From: Euglena gracilis
Taxonomy: Eukaryota > Euglenida > Euglenophyceae > Euglenales
NCBI GenBank assembly: GCA_039621445.1
Contig: CP154955.1
Coordinates: 56,576,619 to 56,640,618 of the forward strand
DNA length: 64,000 nt
Reading direction: 5' to 3'
Positions 62,226 through 64,000 of the stretch are shown one piece after another (position 1 is the first letter of the stretch; each line of letters opens with the position of its first letter). The notes beneath the pieces are model-generated. The model saw only the letters and a list, made by a program, of their open reading frames with translations, was not told where the DNA came from and did no database searches. The position numbers and the translations under genes are program-made.

Positions 62226-62846
62226 ATAGCGGGACACCTCGGGCTCCGCACTTTGCCCTTGTTGGGCCATGCCTTGTTCGCCATCGGTGTTGTTTGGATT
62301 GTGGTGCGTTGGGTTCGTACTCCCTCGAGGCAAACCGCAAAGGGAGGAAGGGACACCGAGGGCGAAGCACAAAGACATTGTGAGGCCATGCGTTGCTCGC
62401 CGGCGGTTTGCTGTGAATGCTCGCTGCGCTGGGTTAGGAGGTCCCGCTTAGTGCCTTTTTTCGCCGGAGATTGCTGATTCAGTTCAAGAACCTTGACCAG
62501 TGAATTCTAAAGAGTGAAGACAATCGCATAATCCAGAAGGTGTTGCTCGTAGAGAGTAGCTAATCAGAATTGACACCTCGGGCTCCGCACTTTGCCATTG
62601 TGAGGCCATTCCTTGCTCGCCGGCGGTTTGCTGTGATTGTTTTGGTGCGCTGGGTTAGGAGGTCCTGCTTAGTGCCTTTTTTCGCCGGAGTTGGCTGATT
62701 CCTAACTTGCCCTTCGACACCCAGAAGAAAGGAAAAGAGTTCACGAACGAAGAAGAGCCGAGAAAAGAAGTCAATATCAATTCAATATCCAGAAGAACAC
62801 GAACCAGACAAATATCAATTGAGATTTCAATTATCAAATTTCAATT
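62226..62846 (+). repeat. Leader repeats of a YR-type retroelement
   Basis: Three partial direct copies (about 62,226-62,320, 62,375-62,480 and 62,572-62,700) share GACACCTCGGGCTCCGCACT, CTCGCCGGCGGTTTGCTGTG and CTTAGTGCCTTTTTTCGCCG. They precede a gag-like frame and resemble the leader at 30,971-31,210. Confidence 0.55.
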
Positions 62847-63596
62847 TTGACTTCAATGAGCAATGCAGTGGAGAAGAAATTGGAATTGCATGGCCACGGA
62901 CGTCCTGGAGCAGTGGCCGCGGAAGCTGGAGAACTTGGAGTTGCGGTCAACACGCGGCAAACCGTGGCCGTTTTTTCCTCCCAGACCCCCACCCCAGAAG
63001 ATTCCCAGCCCAAAACCCCCCCCAGTGACGGCCACGGTCCTTGGACCACTGTGGCCAGAAGGCCCAGAAGACAAAAGTTTGCCCCAGCCCACAGGAGGGG
63101 CCAGGGGGGCCCAAAATGCTCCACAATTGAACAAACAACGATTCAGGGTCAACAATTAAATGGGTACTTTGTGAGTATTAAGGAATAGAGCAAAGGGTGG
63201 GGGGGCCCAACTAAAAATGTGAAAAACAACCACAGCCCACACATGTGGGGCATCTCCCCCAAAGGCGCCCAGTCGCCTATACACAAATTGGCCAAAGGAT
63301 GGGCAGATGGAATCAAGGCAAAGGATGTAAACACTACAAGGGCCATGGGGGCCAGTTTTACAAGCAAATCCCCTCAGGAAGGGGCAGAAAAGGTCTGTCA
63401 AACCCCCCCAATTCATCTCACACAACAGCCCCTCTCAAGGGGAAAAGGGGGGGCCACAGCAGCCCCCCCAGATTTCAAGTGGGGTTGGAGGCCAAATCAA
63501 GGCCTGGAAGACCTACAGAAGGATGATGGAAAAAATTTACACATGGAGACCTTGGAGACCAGCAGGGTGGACCCACAGTGGCCACCAAGAAGCTAA
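62847..63596 (+). CDS. Gag-like frame of a YR-type retroelement, with internal stop
   Basis: One frame runs from ATG 62,847 to TAG 63,186-63,188 (TPPSDGHGPWTTVARRP, then a basic tail) and continues open in the same frame to 63,596 (MKNNHSPHMWGISPK, GGATAAPPDFKWGWRPN). Both halves match, in order, the degenerate frame at 31,327-31,920, where a stop also separates them. No zinc knuckle or capsid domain is recognised; the Gag role is inferred from position. The window ends before any polymerase region. The common stop may mean two genes, readthrough or shared decay. Confidence 0.45.
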
Positions 63597-63775
63597 GGGA
63601 CATCATCCCCAACCAGCGGGGTGGACCCACAGTGGCCACCAAGAAGCTAAGAAAGCTGCTGGAGAAATCCCCCCAGTTACCCACAAAGGCCCTCTGCCAA
63701 AAAAGAGGGAAAAGGGGACCCACAGTGTCCCCTTCAATGACCCAGCCTCAGGAGGAAAAGTGACCCACAGTGGCC
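63560..63775 (+). repeat. GTGGACCCACAGTGGCCACCAAG repeats
   Basis: A 54-bp direct repeat (about 63,566-63,600 and 63,620-63,655) with the word GGACCCACAGTGGCC, which recurs singly at about 63,716, 63,762 and 63,842. Confidence 0.7.
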
Positions 63776-64000
63776 CTTTTGGAGGGAGGGACAGGAACCC
63801 CTCCAACATTTATTTCTCAATTCCTGATCAATCAATCAAGGGGGGACCCACAGAGGCCCCCCTATGGTATGTCAACCAACCACATCAACATGGAGAAGAC
63901 CCGTTAGGCCAAACAGGGGCATTAAGCCCTATGGTATGTCTTCCAACAACAAGATCATCCAGAGAGGTGAGCAGAGAGGGAGAGAGTGCATGCACGTCCC
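63776..64000. other. Unassigned end of window
   Basis: No domain or clear repeat beyond the GACCCACAG word. CCCTATGGTATGTC occurs twice (about 63,860 and 63,929). Confidence 0.4.

Noticed and set aside
1-64000. Bacterial operons, ribosome-binding sites or phage modules (prompted by the Dam-like and C5 methyltransferase domains)
   Set aside because: The methyltransferase domains lie inside one LTR-retrotransposon polyprotein; everything else is eukaryotic in organisation.

Overview
The window is eukaryotic nuclear DNA, probably from a microbial eukaryote such as an alga or another protist; I cannot name the lineage. The reasons are a spliced RING-finger gene broken up by large repeat-filled introns, a full-length chromodomain Ty3/gypsy LTR retrotransposon primed by initiator tRNA-Met, interstitial TTAGGG-like arrays, many small inverted-repeat elements, and no bacterial gene organisation. 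Runs of C and G, often forming CnGn palindromes, are everywhere. Exact homopolymer lengths, and frames that depend on them, should therefore be treated with caution.

Layout. 1-4290 is a 112-bp-period satellite. 4.3-10.9 kb is gene-free: degenerate telomere-like arrays in both orientations, a hairpin family that keeps appearing beside them, inverted modules and small transposons. 10.9-16.1 kb holds exons of an MGRN1/RNF157/LOG2-like RING E3 ubiquitin ligase on the + strand, with introns carrying an ATGCGGAAA minisatellite, a hAT-like MITE and other repeats. 17,068-30,970 (copy A) and 33,552-62,225 (copy B) are a direct segmental duplication of about 14 kb. Between them lies a degenerate tyrosine-recombinase retroelement whose gag-like frame (+) and recombinase (-) face each other. 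A related gag-like region follows copy B at 62.2-64.0 kb.

Comparing A with B reveals several later events as filled and empty sites: a 13.1-kb LTR retrotransposon in B (41,034-54,136, CAAT duplication), a 640-bp TA-flanked MITE in B (39,736-40,375), a 403-bp element with 10-bp target duplications in A (29,657-30,059), and an inverted duplication in B that made a palindrome with 396-bp arms (34,240-35,179).

The main protein-coding object is the retrotransposon. It has 676-bp LTRs, an initiator-Met primer-binding site and a 3,056-codon frame. In order this frame encodes a coiled-coil/Gag capsid region, a Dam/DIRS-type methyltransferase-like domain with an NPPY motif, a C5-cytosine methyltransferase-like domain with a PC motif, aspartic protease, reverse transcriptase and RNase H. 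The integrase with C-terminal chromodomain follows in another frame. Two nucleocapsid zinc knuckles lie in the -1 frame relative to the capsid. The element is young (5 differences between LTRs) but appears to be broken, or recoded, inside the integrase zinc finger.

Function is inferred from motifs read by eye; no database search was run.
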